Shown here: positions 1 to 8,665 of the stretch, piece by piece
Layout of the letters: every line of letters begins with the position of its first letter
How positions within the stretch are numbered: position 1 is the stretch's first letter
Assembly: GCF_019139815.1 (NCBI RefSeq)
Contig: NZ_CP077079.1
Span: forward strand, 434,001 to 498,000
Reading direction: 5' to 3'
Origin: Pseudomonas asgharzadehiana
Lineage (GTDB): Bacteria > Pseudomonadota > Gammaproteobacteria > Pseudomonadales > Pseudomonadaceae
DNA length: 64,000 nucleotides
Notes under the pieces: model-generated
Told to the model about the DNA's origin: nothing
Seen by the model: only the letters and a program-made list of their open reading frames with translations
Database searches by the model: none
Program-made: the position numbers and the translations under genes

Positions 1-300
1 TTCCAGCAGGGCGGCGCAGCCCAGGCCGAGCCTGGCGGCCAGCGCGGCGGTTTGGCGTACGTGGTTGGACTGGATGGCGCCGGCGGTCACCAAGGTATCG
101 GCGCCCTGGGCGATGGCGTCGGCCGCCAGGTATTCGAGTTTGCGCAGTTTGTTGCCGCCCATGGCCAGTGGCGTGGTGTCATCGCGCTTGACGTAGATGT
201 CCCGGCCCAGCCAGGTCGACAGCCGTTCGAGTTTTTCCAGGGCAGTGACGCCGCCCAGCAGGTCCAGACGGTTAAAGCGGTCGAGCTGTTGCTTGATCAT
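1..300 (-). CDS. dcyD: D-cysteine desulfhydrase, N-terminal 100 residues (runs off the window)
   Basis: The start ATG lies at 300-298 on the minus strand and the frame stays open to base 1, so only the N-terminal 100 residues are visible. They carry the PLP-lysine region of the ACC-deaminase/DcyD family ([20 protein letters not shown], lysine near residue 51-54) and a following [14 protein letters not shown] segment. Family members split D-cysteine to pyruvate, sulfide and ammonia. It diverges from the serine acetyltransferase gene and sits near the taurine operon, which suits a sulfur-metabolism role. The ACC deaminase alternative is less likely but cannot be excluded without the C-terminus. 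Confidence 0.8.
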   Translation of the reverse strand, partial: MIKQQLDRFNRLDLLGGVTALEKLERLSTWLGRDIYVKRDDTTPLAMGGNKLRKLEYLAADAIAQGADTLVTAGAIQSNHVRQTAALAARLGLGCAALLE

Positions 301-467
301 GGCTACGCACGGTTGCTGAAGGGATGAAGCGACTATAGGCAGGCACTTTTCATCGGGCAACCGTCAATCGCTTATGTCCAATAGTTCTTAGCATCGCACC
401 ATTGGTTCTTAAGGGCGGCCCGGTTGGATACCGTAAAGTGACGGCCATTACGTCAGGAGTGAATACC

Positions 468-1394
468 GTGAGTGAGCGTTCCAGCCATTGGCAATTACAG
501 ACCATCGTCAGCCAACTGCGCGGCGCCCGCGACCAATGGCGAACGCGCAACGGCCGGTTGAGCGGCGAGCATGGTGGCCGCGAATTGCCTTCGCGCGAGG
601 CGGTGGCGCAGATCCTTGAAGCGCTGTGCGGGGCGCTGTTCCCGATGCGCCTGGGGCCGGCGGATTTACGCGAAGAGAGCGAAGACTTTTACGTCGGTCA
701 CACCCTCGACGTGGCACTCAACGCCTTGCTCGCCCAGGCGCGCCTGGAGCTGCGTTATGCCGCGCGCCAGGGTGGCCAGGATGACAGCCGGCTCGATGCC
801 CATGCCATTCGCCTGATCCAGGATTTCGCGCTGGCCTTGCCTTCGTTGCGCAGCCTGCTGGACACCGATGTGCTGGCCGCGTACCACGGCGACCCCGCTG
901 CGCGTAGCGTGGATGAAGTGCTGCTGTGCTACCCGGGGATCCTGGCGGTGATTCACCATCGCCTGGCCCACCACCTGTACCGCGCCGGCTTGCCGCTGCT
1001 GGCGCGGATCATCGCGGAAATCGCCCACTCGGCCACCGGCATCGATATCCACCCCGGCGCGCAGGTCGGCCCGAGCTTCTTCATCGACCACGGCACGGGC
1101 GTGGTGATCGGCGAGACCGCGATCATCGGCGAGCGGGTGCGTATCTACCAGGCCGTGACATTGGGCGCCAAACGCTTCCCGGCGGACGAGGATGGGCAAT
1201 TGCAGAAAGGTCATCCGCGCCACCCTATCGTCGAGGATGACGTGGTGATCTATGCCGGGGCGACGATCCTGGGGCGCATCACCATCGGCAAGGGCTCGAC
1301 CATTGGCGGCAATGTGTGGCTGACCCGCAGCGTACCGGCCGAGGCGAACATCACGCAGGCGAACTTGCAGCATGACGATGGCGCGCAGAAGTAA
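468..1394 (+). CDS. epsC: Serine O-acetyltransferase (EpsC/CysE type)
   Basis: The 308-residue product should acetylate L-serine with acetyl-CoA, the committed step to cysteine. The C-terminal third shows the left-handed beta-helix hexapeptide repeats of the family, with HPGAQVGPSFFIDHGTGVVI and AGATILGRITIGKGSTIGG. The long helical N-terminus (about 180 residues) is typical of the EpsC/SrpH branch rather than E. coli CysE. I chose the GTG at 468 because AGGAG at 455-459 lies 8 bases upstream; the frame stays open to an ATG at 402 but that start has no ribosome site. Divergent from dcyD. Confidence 0.92.
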   Translation: MSERSSHWQLQTIVSQLRGARDQWRTRNGRLSGEHGGRELPSREAVAQILEALCGALFPMRLGPADLREESEDFYVGHTLDVALNALLAQARLELRYAARQGGQDDSRLDAHAIRLIQDFALALPSLRSLLDTDVLAAYHGDPAARSVDEVLLCYPGILAVIHHRLAHHLYRAGLPLLARIIAEIAHSATGIDIHPGAQVGPSFFIDHGTGVVIGETAIIGERVRIYQAVTLGAKRFPADEDGQLQKGHPRHPIVEDDVVIYAGATILGRITIGKGSTIGGNVWLTRSVPAEANITQANLQHDDGAQK

Positions 1395-1414
1395 AGAACC
1401 GGCATGAATCCCCT

Positions 1415-1439
1415 GTGGGAGGGGCAAGCCCCCTACCAC
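1415..1439. repeat. REP palindrome (single)
   Basis: The sequence GTGGGAGGGGCAAGCCCC continues to CTACCAC, an imperfect palindrome of the P. fluorescens REP family, just after the epsC stop. It may also act as a transcript-end hairpin. Confidence 0.75.
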
Positions 1440-1584
1440 TTTTGATTGCATTCCAGATTTTTACCGGATTTCTCCCTGCAATCGCTGAACGATTAGCTCC
1501 CGCCACCCGTCATACCAAACCTTGAGCTGGTGTAGGAAGTATCTGCCGCTCAGCCCTGCGATTAGTCCCAGACCGCCTTTTCAT

Positions 1585-1614
1585 GTTTAACTTGAACGCT
1601 TGTTCAAGTTAAAC
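1585..1614. promoter_or_regulatory. Palindromic operator upstream of betT (candidate BetI site)
   Basis: GTTTAACTTGAAC at 1585-1597 is repeated as an exact inverse, GTTCAAGTTAAAC, at 1602-1614 with a 4-base spacer. The TTGAAC...GTTCAA core resembles the known BetI (TetR family) operator pattern upstream of choline genes. It lies 93 bp before the betT start and has no T-tract, so it reads as an operator rather than a terminator. BetI itself is not in this window, so assignment of the regulator is inference. Confidence 0.6.
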
Positions 1615-1653
1615 CCGGTGGTTCGCTGCCCGCTCACAACAGGAGGCTTACCT

Positions 1654-1710
1654 TTGCTGAGTCCGTTTTTTACAGCCACATTCCCAACCCTCGGGGTGCA
1701 TCGTTCATGA
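1654..1710 (+). CDS. Putative 18-residue leader ORF translationally coupled to betT
   Basis: A TTG codon at 1654 follows an ideal AGGAGG (1641-1646) and opens MLSPFFTATFPTLGVHRS, whose TGA (1708-1710) overlaps the betT ATG (1707-1709) as ATGA. betT itself has only a weak GGGG upstream, so ribosomes finishing the leader could reinitiate on betT. The TTG start and short length make this a hypothesis; an alternative is that the AGGAGG is fortuitous. Confidence 0.35.
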   Translation: MLSPFFTATFPTLGVHRS

Positions 1711-3707
1711 GTGCATCGTCCACCCCAGCCAGCGGCATGGTGCGCATGAATGCGCCGGTTTTCTACTTTGCCGCTACCTTCATTTTGCTGTTCGGCATCA
1801 CGGTCATCGCTATCCCGCAACAGGCCGGTGCCTGGTTGCTGGCGGCGCAAAACTGGGCGGCCAATACGGTCGGCTGGTACTACATGCTGGCGATGACCCT
1901 GTATCTGGTCTTCGTGGTGGTCACCGCGTTATCGGGCTACGGCAAGATAAAACTCGGTGCCGACCACGACGAGCCCGAATTCAGTTACTTGTCTTGGGCC
2001 GGCATGCTGTTCGCCGCCGGCATCAGCATCACGCTGTTTTTCTTCTGCGTGTCCGAGCCGCTGACGCACCTGGTGCAACCGCCCCAGGGCGCGCCAATGA
2101 ACGCTGACGCCGCGCGCCAGGCCATGCAGGTGCTGTTTCTGCACTGGGGCCTGCACGGCTGGGGCGTGTTTGCGTTCGTCGGCATGGCCCTGGCGTATTT
2201 CGCCTACCGGCATAACCTGCCGCTGGCGTTGCGCTCGGCGCTGTACCCGCTGATCGGCAAGCGCATCAACGGCCCCATTGGTTATGCGGTGGATGGCTTC
2301 GGCATCATTGCCACGGTATTCGGCCTGGGCGCCGACATGGGCTTTGGTGTGTTGCACCTCAACTCGGGTCTGGACTACCTCTTCGGCATCGCCCACACCC
2401 AATGGATCCAGGTCGGCCTGATCACCCTGATGATGGGCGCGGCGATCCTGGTCGCGGTGGCCGGCGTCGACAAGGGCGTGCGGGTGATGTCCGATATCAA
2501 CATGCTGCTGGCCTGCGCGCTGCTGCTGTTCGTGTTGTTCGCCGGGCCTACCCAGCACTTGCTCAATACCCTGATCCAGAACATCGGCGACTACCTTGGC
2601 GCCTTGCCGACCAAGAGCTTCGACGTGTACGCCTACGACAAACCCAGCGACTGGCTGGGCGGTTGGACGGTGTTCTATTGGGCCTGGTGGATCGCATGGT
2701 CGCCGTTCGTGGGCCTGTTTATCGCACGCATTTCCCGTGGCCGTACCATCCGTGAATTCGTGTTCGGCGTACTCCTGATCCCGCTGGGTTTCACCCTGGC
2801 GTGGATGTCGATCTTCGGCAACAGCGCCATCGACCAGGTACTCAACCACGGCATGGCGGCGCTCGGTCAGTCGGCCATCGATGATCCGTCGATGAGCCTC
2901 TACCTGCTGCTGGAAACCTACCCGTGGAGCAAAACCGTCATTGCGGTGACGGTGTTTATCAGCTTCGTATTCTTCGTCACCTCGGCGGACTCGGGCACCG
3001 TTGTGCTGTCGACCTTGTCGTCCAAGGGCGGCAACGCCGATGAAGACGGGCCGAAATGGCTGCGCGTGTTCTGGGGCGCAATGACCGCGCTGGTCACCAG
3101 TGCCTTGCTGTTTGCCGGCAGTATCGACTCGTTGAAATCGGCGGTGGTGCTGACTTCGTTGCCGTTCTCGCTGATCCTGCTGTTGATGATGTGGGGCCTG
3201 CACAAAGCCTTCTATCTCGAGTCGCAAAAGCAGATTGCACAATTGCATTCGCTGGCGCCGATCTCGGCCTCGCGTAAAGGCAGGGGCGGCTGGCGCCAGC
3301 GCTTGAGCCAGGCAGTGCACTTCCCGTCGCGCGACGAGGTGTATCGCTTCCTTGACTCGACGGTACGCCCGGCAATTGAAGAAGTGACCGCTGTGTTCGT
3401 CGAAAAGGGCCTGAGCGTGGTCGCTCAGCCGGACCCGGCCAACGACAGCGTCAGCCTGGAAATCGGCCATGGCGAGGAGCACCCGTTCATCTACCAGGTG
3501 CAGATGCGCGGCTATTTCACACCGTCGTTCGCCCGTGGCGGCATGGGTTCCAAAGAGATCAACAACCGCCGCTATTACCGCGCGGAAGTGCACCTGAGCG
3601 AGGGCAGCCAGGACTACGACCTGGTCGGCTATACCAAGGAACAGATCATTAACGACATCCTCGATCAGTACGAGCGGCACCTGCAGTTCCTGCACTTGGT
3701 GCGCTGA
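1707..3707 (+). CDS. betT: BCCT-family choline transporter BetT
   Basis: This 666-residue inner-membrane protein has the BCCT core of about 12 membrane segments. The family's tryptophan-rich segment is visible as WTVFYWAWWIAWSPFVGLFI (about residues 323-342). A hydrophilic C-terminal tail of about 150 residues follows the last membrane segment, as in osmoregulated BetT proteins where the tail senses osmotic strength. Substrate is probably choline, for glycine-betaine synthesis or catabolism; glycine betaine itself is the alternative. It is monocistronic, preceded by a palindromic operator and a leader ORF. Confidence 0.9.
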   Translation: MSASSTPASGMVRMNAPVFYFAATFILLFGITVIAIPQQAGAWLLAAQNWAANTVGWYYMLAMTLYLVFVVVTALSGYGKIKLGADHDEPEFSYLSWAGMLFAAGISITLFFFCVSEPLTHLVQPPQGAPMNADAARQAMQVLFLHWGLHGWGVFAFVGMALAYFAYRHNLPLALRSALYPLIGKRINGPIGYAVDGFGIIATVFGLGADMGFGVLHLNSGLDYLFGIAHTQWIQVGLITLMMGAAILVAVAGVDKGVRVMSDINMLLACALLLFVLFAGPTQHLLNTLIQNIGDYLGALPTKSFDVYAYDKPSDWLGGWTVFYWAWWIAWSPFVGLFIARISRGRTIREFVFGVLLIPLGFTLAWMSIFGNSAIDQVLNHGMAALGQSAIDDPSMSLYLLLETYPWSKTVIAVTVFISFVFFVTSADSGTVVLSTLSSKGGNADEDGPKWLRVFWGAMTALVTSALLFAGSIDSLKSAVVLTSLPFSLILLLMMWGLHKAFYLESQKQIAQLHSLAPISASRKGRGGWRQRLSQAVHFPSRDEVYRFLDSTVRPAIEEVTAVFVEKGLSVVAQPDPANDSVSLEIGHGEEHPFIYQVQMRGYFTPSFARGGMGSKEINNRRYYRAEVHLSEGSQDYDLVGYTKEQIINDILDQYERHLQFLHLVR

Positions 3708-3800
3708 AAACGGCCTGTGGATGTGCGTCAAACCGTTCCTCTCTTGTAGCGCTTTGCTGTAAAAGGATGAGGCAGACTTAAGCGATTCAGCGGCTTAAAA

Positions 3801-3834
3801 GGCTCGGGAATAACGTTATTCCCGGGCCTTGTTT
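3801..3834 (+). terminator. Palindromic hairpin downstream of betT
   Basis: GGCTCGGGAATAAC at 3801-3814 pairs with GTTATTCCCGGGCC at 3815-3828 with a single G-T type mismatch, followed by TTGTTT. It sits between betT and the aldo/keto reductase gene. It could be a terminator or, because the dyad has almost no loop, a protein-binding site for the downstream gene. Confidence 0.5.
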
Positions 3835-3857
3835 GCCCCAAGCCCAGAGAGGATTCG

Positions 3858-4895
3858 ATGACGTACATTGCAGCCGAAAACCGCTATGAATCTATCCCGT
3901 ATCGCCGCGTAGGCCGCAGTGGACTGGTGCTACCCGCACTGTCCCTGGGGCTGTGGCACAACTTTGGCGACAGCACCCCGATCGACACCCAGCGCGCCCT
4001 GCTGCGCACCGCCTTCGACCTGGGGATCAACCACTTCGACCTGGCCAACAACTATGGCCCGCCCTATGGCAGCGCCGAGATCAATTTCGGCCGGCTGCTG
4101 CGCGAAGACTTCAAGCACTACCGCGATGAATTGATCATCTCCAGCAAAGCCGGTTGGGACATGTGGCCAGGCCCTTATGGCCAGGGCGGTGGCTCGCGCA
4201 AATACGTATTGGCCAGCCTCGACCAGAGCCTGCAGCGAATGGGCGTCGACTATGTGGATATTTTCTACTCCCACCGTTTTGACGCCGACACGCCCCTGGA
4301 AGAAACCGCCAGCGCCCTTGCCACTGCCGTACAACAGGGCAAGGCGTTGTACATCGGTATCTCTTCGTATTCCGGTGTAAAAACCCGTGAAATGGCGGCG
4401 CTGCTCAAAGCGTGGAAAGTGCCGTTGCTGATCCACCAACCGGCCTACAACCTGCTCAACCGCTGGGTGGAAAAAGACCTGCTGGACACCACCGAAGAAC
4501 TCGGTGCCGGGGTGATCGCTTTCACGCCGCTGGCCCAGGGGTTGTTGACCGACAAATACCTCAACGGCGTGCCCGCTGACGCGCGGGTCAATCGCCCGGG
4601 TGGCGGTTCTTTGCAGGCCGGGCATCTGTCCGAAGCCAACATCGCCCATGTGCGTGCGCTGAATGAAATTGCCCAGCGCCGTGGCCAGAGCCTGGCGCAA
4701 CTGGCGTTGGCCTGGACCCTGCGCGACCCACGGGTAACCAGTGCGCTGATCGGCGCGAGCCGGCCGGAGCAGATTATCGAGAACGTCGGTGCGTTGAAGA
4801 ACTTGAGCTTCACTGCCGAGGAGTTGGCAGAGATCGACCGGTTTGCGCAGGAAGGCGGGATTAACCTTTGGGAAAAACCATCCACGGCTGAATAG
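3858..4895 (+). CDS. Aldo/keto reductase, L-glyceraldehyde 3-phosphate reductase (YghZ) type
   Basis: The 345-residue protein belongs to the aldo/keto reductase superfamily. The catalytic Asp (FDLANNYGPPYGSAE, about residues 59-73), Lys (ISSKAGWD) and active-site His (DIFYSHRFD) are in order, and the C-terminal NADP-binding segment (SALIGASRPEQI) is present. Length and the opening YRRVGRSGLVLPALSLGLWH match E. coli YghZ, which reduces L-glyceraldehyde 3-phosphate and methylglyoxal. It is a single gene between betT and the convergent taurine operon. Physiological substrate is unknown from sequence. Confidence 0.88.
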   Translation: MTYIAAENRYESIPYRRVGRSGLVLPALSLGLWHNFGDSTPIDTQRALLRTAFDLGINHFDLANNYGPPYGSAEINFGRLLREDFKHYRDELIISSKAGWDMWPGPYGQGGGSRKYVLASLDQSLQRMGVDYVDIFYSHRFDADTPLEETASALATAVQQGKALYIGISSYSGVKTREMAALLKAWKVPLLIHQPAYNLLNRWVEKDLLDTTEELGAGVIAFTPLAQGLLTDKYLNGVPADARVNRPGGGSLQAGHLSEANIAHVRALNEIAQRRGQSLAQLALAWTLRDPRVTSALIGASRPEQIIENVGALKNLSFTAEELAEIDRFAQEGGINLWEKPSTAE

Positions 4896-4920
4896 CCTGA
4901 TACCACTGGGTCAAAAGTGC

Positions 4921-4940
4921 GGGAGGGGCTTGCCCCTCCC
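4921..4940. repeat. Short REP-like palindrome between convergent genes
   Basis: GGGAGGGGC and its exact inverse GCCCCTCCC are separated by two bases, forming a 9-bp stem between the reductase and the convergent tauD. It is a reduced form of the REP core found elsewhere in the window and may help end transcription from both sides. Confidence 0.65.
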
Positions 4941-4963
4941 ACCGTTGATTTTCGGTGTGACGA

Positions 4964-5800
4964 CTAGAACGGTGCGTCGCCCAATATCGTCGCCCGATGC
5001 ATCACCCGCCGCTGCGGCCGGTAGTCATCCACCGCGTAATGCTGGGTCGCGCGGTTATCCCAGAACGCCACGTCATTCTCCTGCCAGCGCCAACGGATGG
5101 TGAACTCCGGTCGCGTCGCGTGGGCGAACAGCAGCTTGAGAATCGCCTCGCTCTCGGCCGGTTCCAGTTCGTTGATCCTGGTGGTGAAGCCCTCGTTGAT
5201 AAACAGCGACTTGCGCCCGCTGACCGGATGCGTGCGCACTACTGGGTGCGACAACGGTGGGTTTTTGCGGCGGGTTTCTTCCCAGCGCACCACGTCTTCG
5301 GCCGTGTTGCCGAAGCGCTCCAGCGGAAAGGACTTGGTGAAGTCGTGGGTAGCGGTGAGGCCGTTGAGCAGCGCCTTGAGCGGCTCGGACAACGCCGCAT
5401 AGGCCGCAAACCCACTGGCCCACAAGGTGTCGCCGCCAAACGCTGGCAGCAGCTTGGCACTGAGCACCGCGCCGAGCGCCGGGGTCGGCAGGAAGGTCAC
5501 ATCGGTATGCCACACGGCATTGTCGCGCACGTCAGTGACGGCCGTGTCGAGGACCAGCACTTCGGGCTGTTCCGCCACGTTGGGGTAGATCGGGTGAATG
5601 TGCAGGTCGCCGAAATGCGCGGCGAATCGCGCCTGTTGCTGCGGCGTGATGGCTTGGTCGCGAAAGAACAGCACCGAGTGGCTGAGCAACGCGTGTTCGA
5701 TGGCGTCGCGATGTTCGGCACTCAGCGGCTGGGTGATATCGACGCCGCTGATCTGGGCGCCCAGGGCGATGCTCAATGGGGTAACGGTCAGGCCGGTCAT
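4964..5800 (-). CDS. tauD: Taurine dioxygenase TauD
   Basis: This 278-residue Fe(II)/2-oxoglutarate oxygenase converts taurine to sulfite and aminoacetaldehyde so that the sulfur can be assimilated. The metal triad is visible as H98-T-D100 and H254 (in TQHYAV), and R269 in MHRATI is the expected 2-oxoglutarate ligand. The frame stays open far upstream into tauC, but ATG 5800 opens the homologous N-terminus [10 protein letters not shown]. It is the last gene of tauABCD, 11 bases after tauC. Confidence 0.95.
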   Translation of the reverse strand: MTGLTVTPLSIALGAQISGVDITQPLSAEHRDAIEHALLSHSVLFFRDQAITPQQQARFAAHFGDLHIHPIYPNVAEQPEVLVLDTAVTDVRDNAVWHTDVTFLPTPALGAVLSAKLLPAFGGDTLWASGFAAYAALSEPLKALLNGLTATHDFTKSFPLERFGNTAEDVVRWEETRRKNPPLSHPVVRTHPVSGRKSLFINEGFTTRINELEPAESEAILKLLFAHATRPEFTIRWRWQENDVAFWDNRATQHYAVDDYRPQRRVMHRATILGDAPF

Positions 5801-5811
5801 AGGTTCACCAC

Positions 5812-6648
5812 TCAATGTGCCTGGCCATGCCAGGGCACCAGTTTGCGCTGCAGGGCGCGCAGGCTCATTTCCATCGCGAAGGCAATCAGGGCGATGACCA
5901 GGATCCCCAGCACCACCACGTCGGTGACCAGGAACTGCGCCGCCGACTGCACCATGAAACCCAGGCCGCTGGTGGCGGCGATCAGCTCGGCAGCCACCAA
6001 GGTCGACCAGCCCACGCCCAGGCCGATGCGCACACCGGTGAGGATGTCGGGCAGGGCGCTGGGCAGGATCACGTGGCGAATCAACTGGGCACGGCTCGCG
6101 CCCAGCGATTGCGCCGCGCGCAGTTTGGCCGGGTCGACAGTGCGCACGCCCGTCGCGGTCGCGATGGCGATTGGTGCAAAGATCGCCAGGTAAATCAGCA
6201 GCACCTTGGACAGCTCGCCGATGCCGCACCAGATCACGATCAACGGCAAGTAAGCCAGGGGCGGTATCGGCCGGTAGAACTCGATCAACGGATCAAGAAT
6301 GCCGCGCGCAATGCGATTGGAACCGATGGCGATCCCCACCGGAACGGCGGTGAGCACTGCAAAGCCCAAACCCAGGCCGATACGGTTGAGGCTTGCGCCC
6401 AGGTGCTGCCACAAGGTGGCGTCCATATAACCGGTGGTCGCCAGCAGCCAGCCTTTTTGCAGCACCGCAGACGGTGGTGGCAGGAACAGCGGTTCGATCA
6501 AACCAGTGGCGGTGACGGCCCACCAAAGCGTCAGCAATGCCGCCAGGGTCAGCACGCTGACCCAGCGGGTACTCAGGTTGCGACGCACCGCGATCGCCAT
6601 GTGCGCCGGCGGCTTGGCGACAGTGGCGGGGAGTTCATAGCTGCTCAT
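5812..6648 (-). CDS. tauC: Taurine ABC transporter permease TauC
   Basis: The 278-residue inner-membrane protein has about six membrane segments and the permease-ATPase coupling (EAA) loop around [20 protein letters not shown]. It would form the channel through which taurine passes, driven by TauB. Its start overlaps the tauB stop by four bases (ATGA at 6645-6648), so translation is coupled. SsuC-type alkanesulfonate permeases are close relatives; the tauD neighbour decides for taurine. Confidence 0.94.
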   Translation of the reverse strand: MSSYELPATVAKPPAHMAIAVRRNLSTRWVSVLTLAALLTLWWAVTATGLIEPLFLPPPSAVLQKGWLLATTGYMDATLWQHLGASLNRIGLGLGFAVLTAVPVGIAIGSNRIARGILDPLIEFYRPIPPLAYLPLIVIWCGIGELSKVLLIYLAIFAPIAIATATGVRTVDPAKLRAAQSLGASRAQLIRHVILPSALPDILTGVRIGLGVGWSTLVAAELIAATSGLGFMVQSAAQFLVTDVVVLGILVIALIAFAMEMSLRALQRKLVPWHGQAH

Positions 6649-7424
6649 GCGGATACCTGCCGTTGCGAAAATACTCTGCCCAGCACGTGCTCGCGGGTTT
6701 CGATAAAACGCGGGTCGGACTTGATCGCCCGTGCCGATTCGCCGGCCGCGTAGCGTTGGCCGAAGTCCAGTTGCAGGCGCTCGACGACCTGACCGGGGTT
6801 GGGCGCCAGCAGGATCAGATCGGTGGCCAGAAACACCGCCTCTTCGATGTCATGGGTAATCAGGAACACCGGCTTGGCCGTGCGCCGCCAGACTTGCAGC
6901 AGCAGCTCCTGCATCTGTTCGCGGGTGAACGCATCGAGGGCGCCGAAGGGTTCGTCCATCAGCAGCACGCGCGGGTCGGCCGCCAAGGCGCGGGCCAGGC
7001 CGACACGTTGTTTCTGGCCACCGGAAAGCTGCCAGATACGGCGGTTGTCGAAGCCGGCCAGGTCCACCAGGGCGAGCATTTCTCGCGCACGCGCTTCACG
7101 CTGCGCCTTGGCTACACCGGCCAACTCCAGGCCGAAACCGACGTTGGCCAGCACGTCCTGCCAGGGCAGCAACGCGTCGTCCTGGAACACCACGCCACGT
7201 TCGGCGCTCGGGCCTTTGACCGGTACGCCATCAAGGGTGATGCGCCCGGCGCAGGGTTCGACAAAACCGGCAATCAGGTTCAACAGCGAGGTCTTGCCAC
7301 TGCCGGAAGGGCCCAGGGCGACCAGTAATTGCTGGGGCCCAAGCTCAAGTGAAATATCTGCCAGTACCGGTTCCGGGGCGCCTGGGTACTGTGCGCTGAT
7401 GCGCTCCAGTTGTAGCAAGGCCAT
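6645..7424 (-). CDS. tauB: Taurine ABC transporter ATP-binding protein TauB
   Basis: A 259-residue cytoplasmic ABC ATPase. Walker A (GPSGSGKTS), Q-loop ([10 protein letters not shown]), signature (LSGGQKQR), Walker B ([12 protein letters not shown]) and the H-loop ([10 protein letters not shown]) are all intact and in order. It energises taurine uptake with TauA and TauC. It lies 18 bases after tauA and overlaps tauC by four bases. Confidence 0.95.
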   Translation of the reverse strand: MALLQLERISAQYPGAPEPVLADISLELGPQQLLVALGPSGSGKTSLLNLIAGFVEPCAGRITLDGVPVKGPSAERGVVFQDDALLPWQDVLANVGFGLELAGVAKAQREARAREMLALVDLAGFDNRRIWQLSGGQKQRVGLARALAADPRVLLMDEPFGALDAFTREQMQELLLQVWRRTAKPVFLITHDIEEAVFLATDLILLAPNPGQVVERLQLDFGQRYAAGESARAIKSDPRFIETREHVLGRVFSQRQVSA

Positions 7425-7442
7425 CGCGACGAACTCCTTGAA

Positions 7443-8435
7443 TCAGTTGGTGATGAACTTGGCGTTGATGTAAGGGGCGTAGTCCGGCAGCACGGCGTCG
7501 ACTTTGCCTTGTTCCTTGAGGAATGCGGCGGTATCGGTCACGGCCTTGGTGGTCGGTGCGCCGAGCAAGGTCACTTGGTCCGCGGCCAGCGGGTAGACGT
7601 TGCCTTGCAGCAGCAACGGAATGTCGCTGGCCTTGGCACCGGAGAGCTTTACCAGTTTGTCGACGTTGCTTTTGTCGGCGAGCCAGGCTTGTGGGTCTTT
7701 GCGGTATTGGGCGTAGGCGTCCAGCGTGACTTTGGCGAAGGCAGTGACGATTTCCGGGTGCTTCTCGGCGAAATCCTTGCGCACGATCCACGCGTCGAAC
7801 GTCGGTGCGCCGAACTTGGCCAGTTCGCCGGAGGTGATCAACACTTTGCCGTTTTCCTTGGCCACGCCCAGGGCTGGGTCCCACACATAGGTGGCGTCGA
7901 TATCACCGCGCTTCCAGGCGGCGATGATCGCCGGAGGCGCGAGGTTGAGAATCGTGACTTTCGACGGGTCGATGTTCCAGTGCTTCAACGCGGCCAGCAG
8001 GCTGTAGTGGCCGGTGGATACGAACGGCACGGCGACCTTTTTGCCGATCAGGTCCTGTGGGCTGTTGATGCCGGAACCGTCGCGCGCTACCAAGGCCTCG
8101 GCACCGCCGATCTGGGTGGCGACCAGAAAGGTCTGCACCGGCACTTTGCGGGTGATCGCGGCGGTCAGCGGGCTGGAGCCGAGATAGCCGATCTGTACGT
8201 CGCCCGAGGCGATGGCGGCAATGATGTCGGCACCGTTGTCGAATTTGCGCCAGTCTATTTTGGCGTGGGTGGCTTTTTCATAGGCGCCATCGGCCTGGGC
8301 GACCTTGGCGGGGTCTACGGTGGTCTGGTAGGCGATGGTCACATCCGCCGCCTGGGCAAACAGGCTGGCACCGGCCAGGGACAATGCGGCCAGAAGGCGC
8401 AGAGGGGTCAGCAGTTTCAAGGGTAAGCTCCTCAA
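7443..8435 (-). CDS. tauA: Taurine-binding periplasmic protein TauA
   Basis: The 330-residue protein begins with a classic Sec signal (positive MRSLPLKLL, hydrophobic stretch, cleavage near SLFAQA-ADV), followed by a type II periplasmic binding fold starting VTIAYQTTVDPAKVAQADGA, as in TauA. It captures taurine in the periplasm and hands it to TauBC. First gene of tauABCD. The upstream stretch 8460-8520 is A/T-rich (ATAAGC, AAAATAAATAAC) as in sulfate-starvation promoters that CysB activates; that regulatory link is inference. Confidence 0.93.
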   Translation of the reverse strand: MRSLPLKLLTPLRLLAALSLAGASLFAQAADVTIAYQTTVDPAKVAQADGAYEKATHAKIDWRKFDNGADIIAAIASGDVQIGYLGSSPLTAAITRKVPVQTFLVATQIGGAEALVARDGSGINSPQDLIGKKVAVPFVSTGHYSLLAALKHWNIDPSKVTILNLAPPAIIAAWKRGDIDATYVWDPALGVAKENGKVLITSGELAKFGAPTFDAWIVRKDFAEKHPEIVTAFAKVTLDAYAQYRKDPQAWLADKSNVDKLVKLSGAKASDIPLLLQGNVYPLAADQVTLLGAPTTKAVTDTAAFLKEQGKVDAVLPDYAPYINAKFITN

Positions 8436-8559
8436 TCAGGCGGCCGAGGGTCGGCATGTGAGGAGACTAAATGATCTAAGAATCCGAAAATAAATAACTT
8501 TTTCGAATTAGCTTATGGGCGAAAGGTTGAAGCAATCTTCCTGCAAGTGAAGGGCAACT

Positions 8560-8647
8560 GTGGGAGGGGGCTTGCTCCCGATAGCAGGGTGTCAGTCGGT
8601 ATAGGCATCAACTGACCCGCCGCCATCGGGAGCAAGCCCCCTCCCAC
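8560..8647. repeat. REPIN (paired inverted REPs)
   Basis: GTGGGAGGGGGCTTGCTCCC with GAT at the left end is repeated in inverse orientation (ATCGGGAGCAAGCCCCCTCC) at the right end, with about 40 bases between that include a second short dyad (GTCAGT...ACTGAC). This is the REPIN organisation mobilised by RAYT transposases in this group; no RAYT gene is in the window. Confidence 0.88.
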
Positions 8648-8665
8648 CGGGAACCGCGTAGGTCC

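Noticed and set aside
1929-3731. 600-codon open frame antisense to betT
   Set aside because: It mirrors the third-position GC pattern of betT, has no ribosome site and gives a His/Gln/Arg-rich sequence typical of shadow frames.
3801-3834. BetI or other repressor site for the aldo/keto reductase gene
   Set aside because: The dyad differs from the betT operator, and a terminator reading fits its place after betT at least as well.
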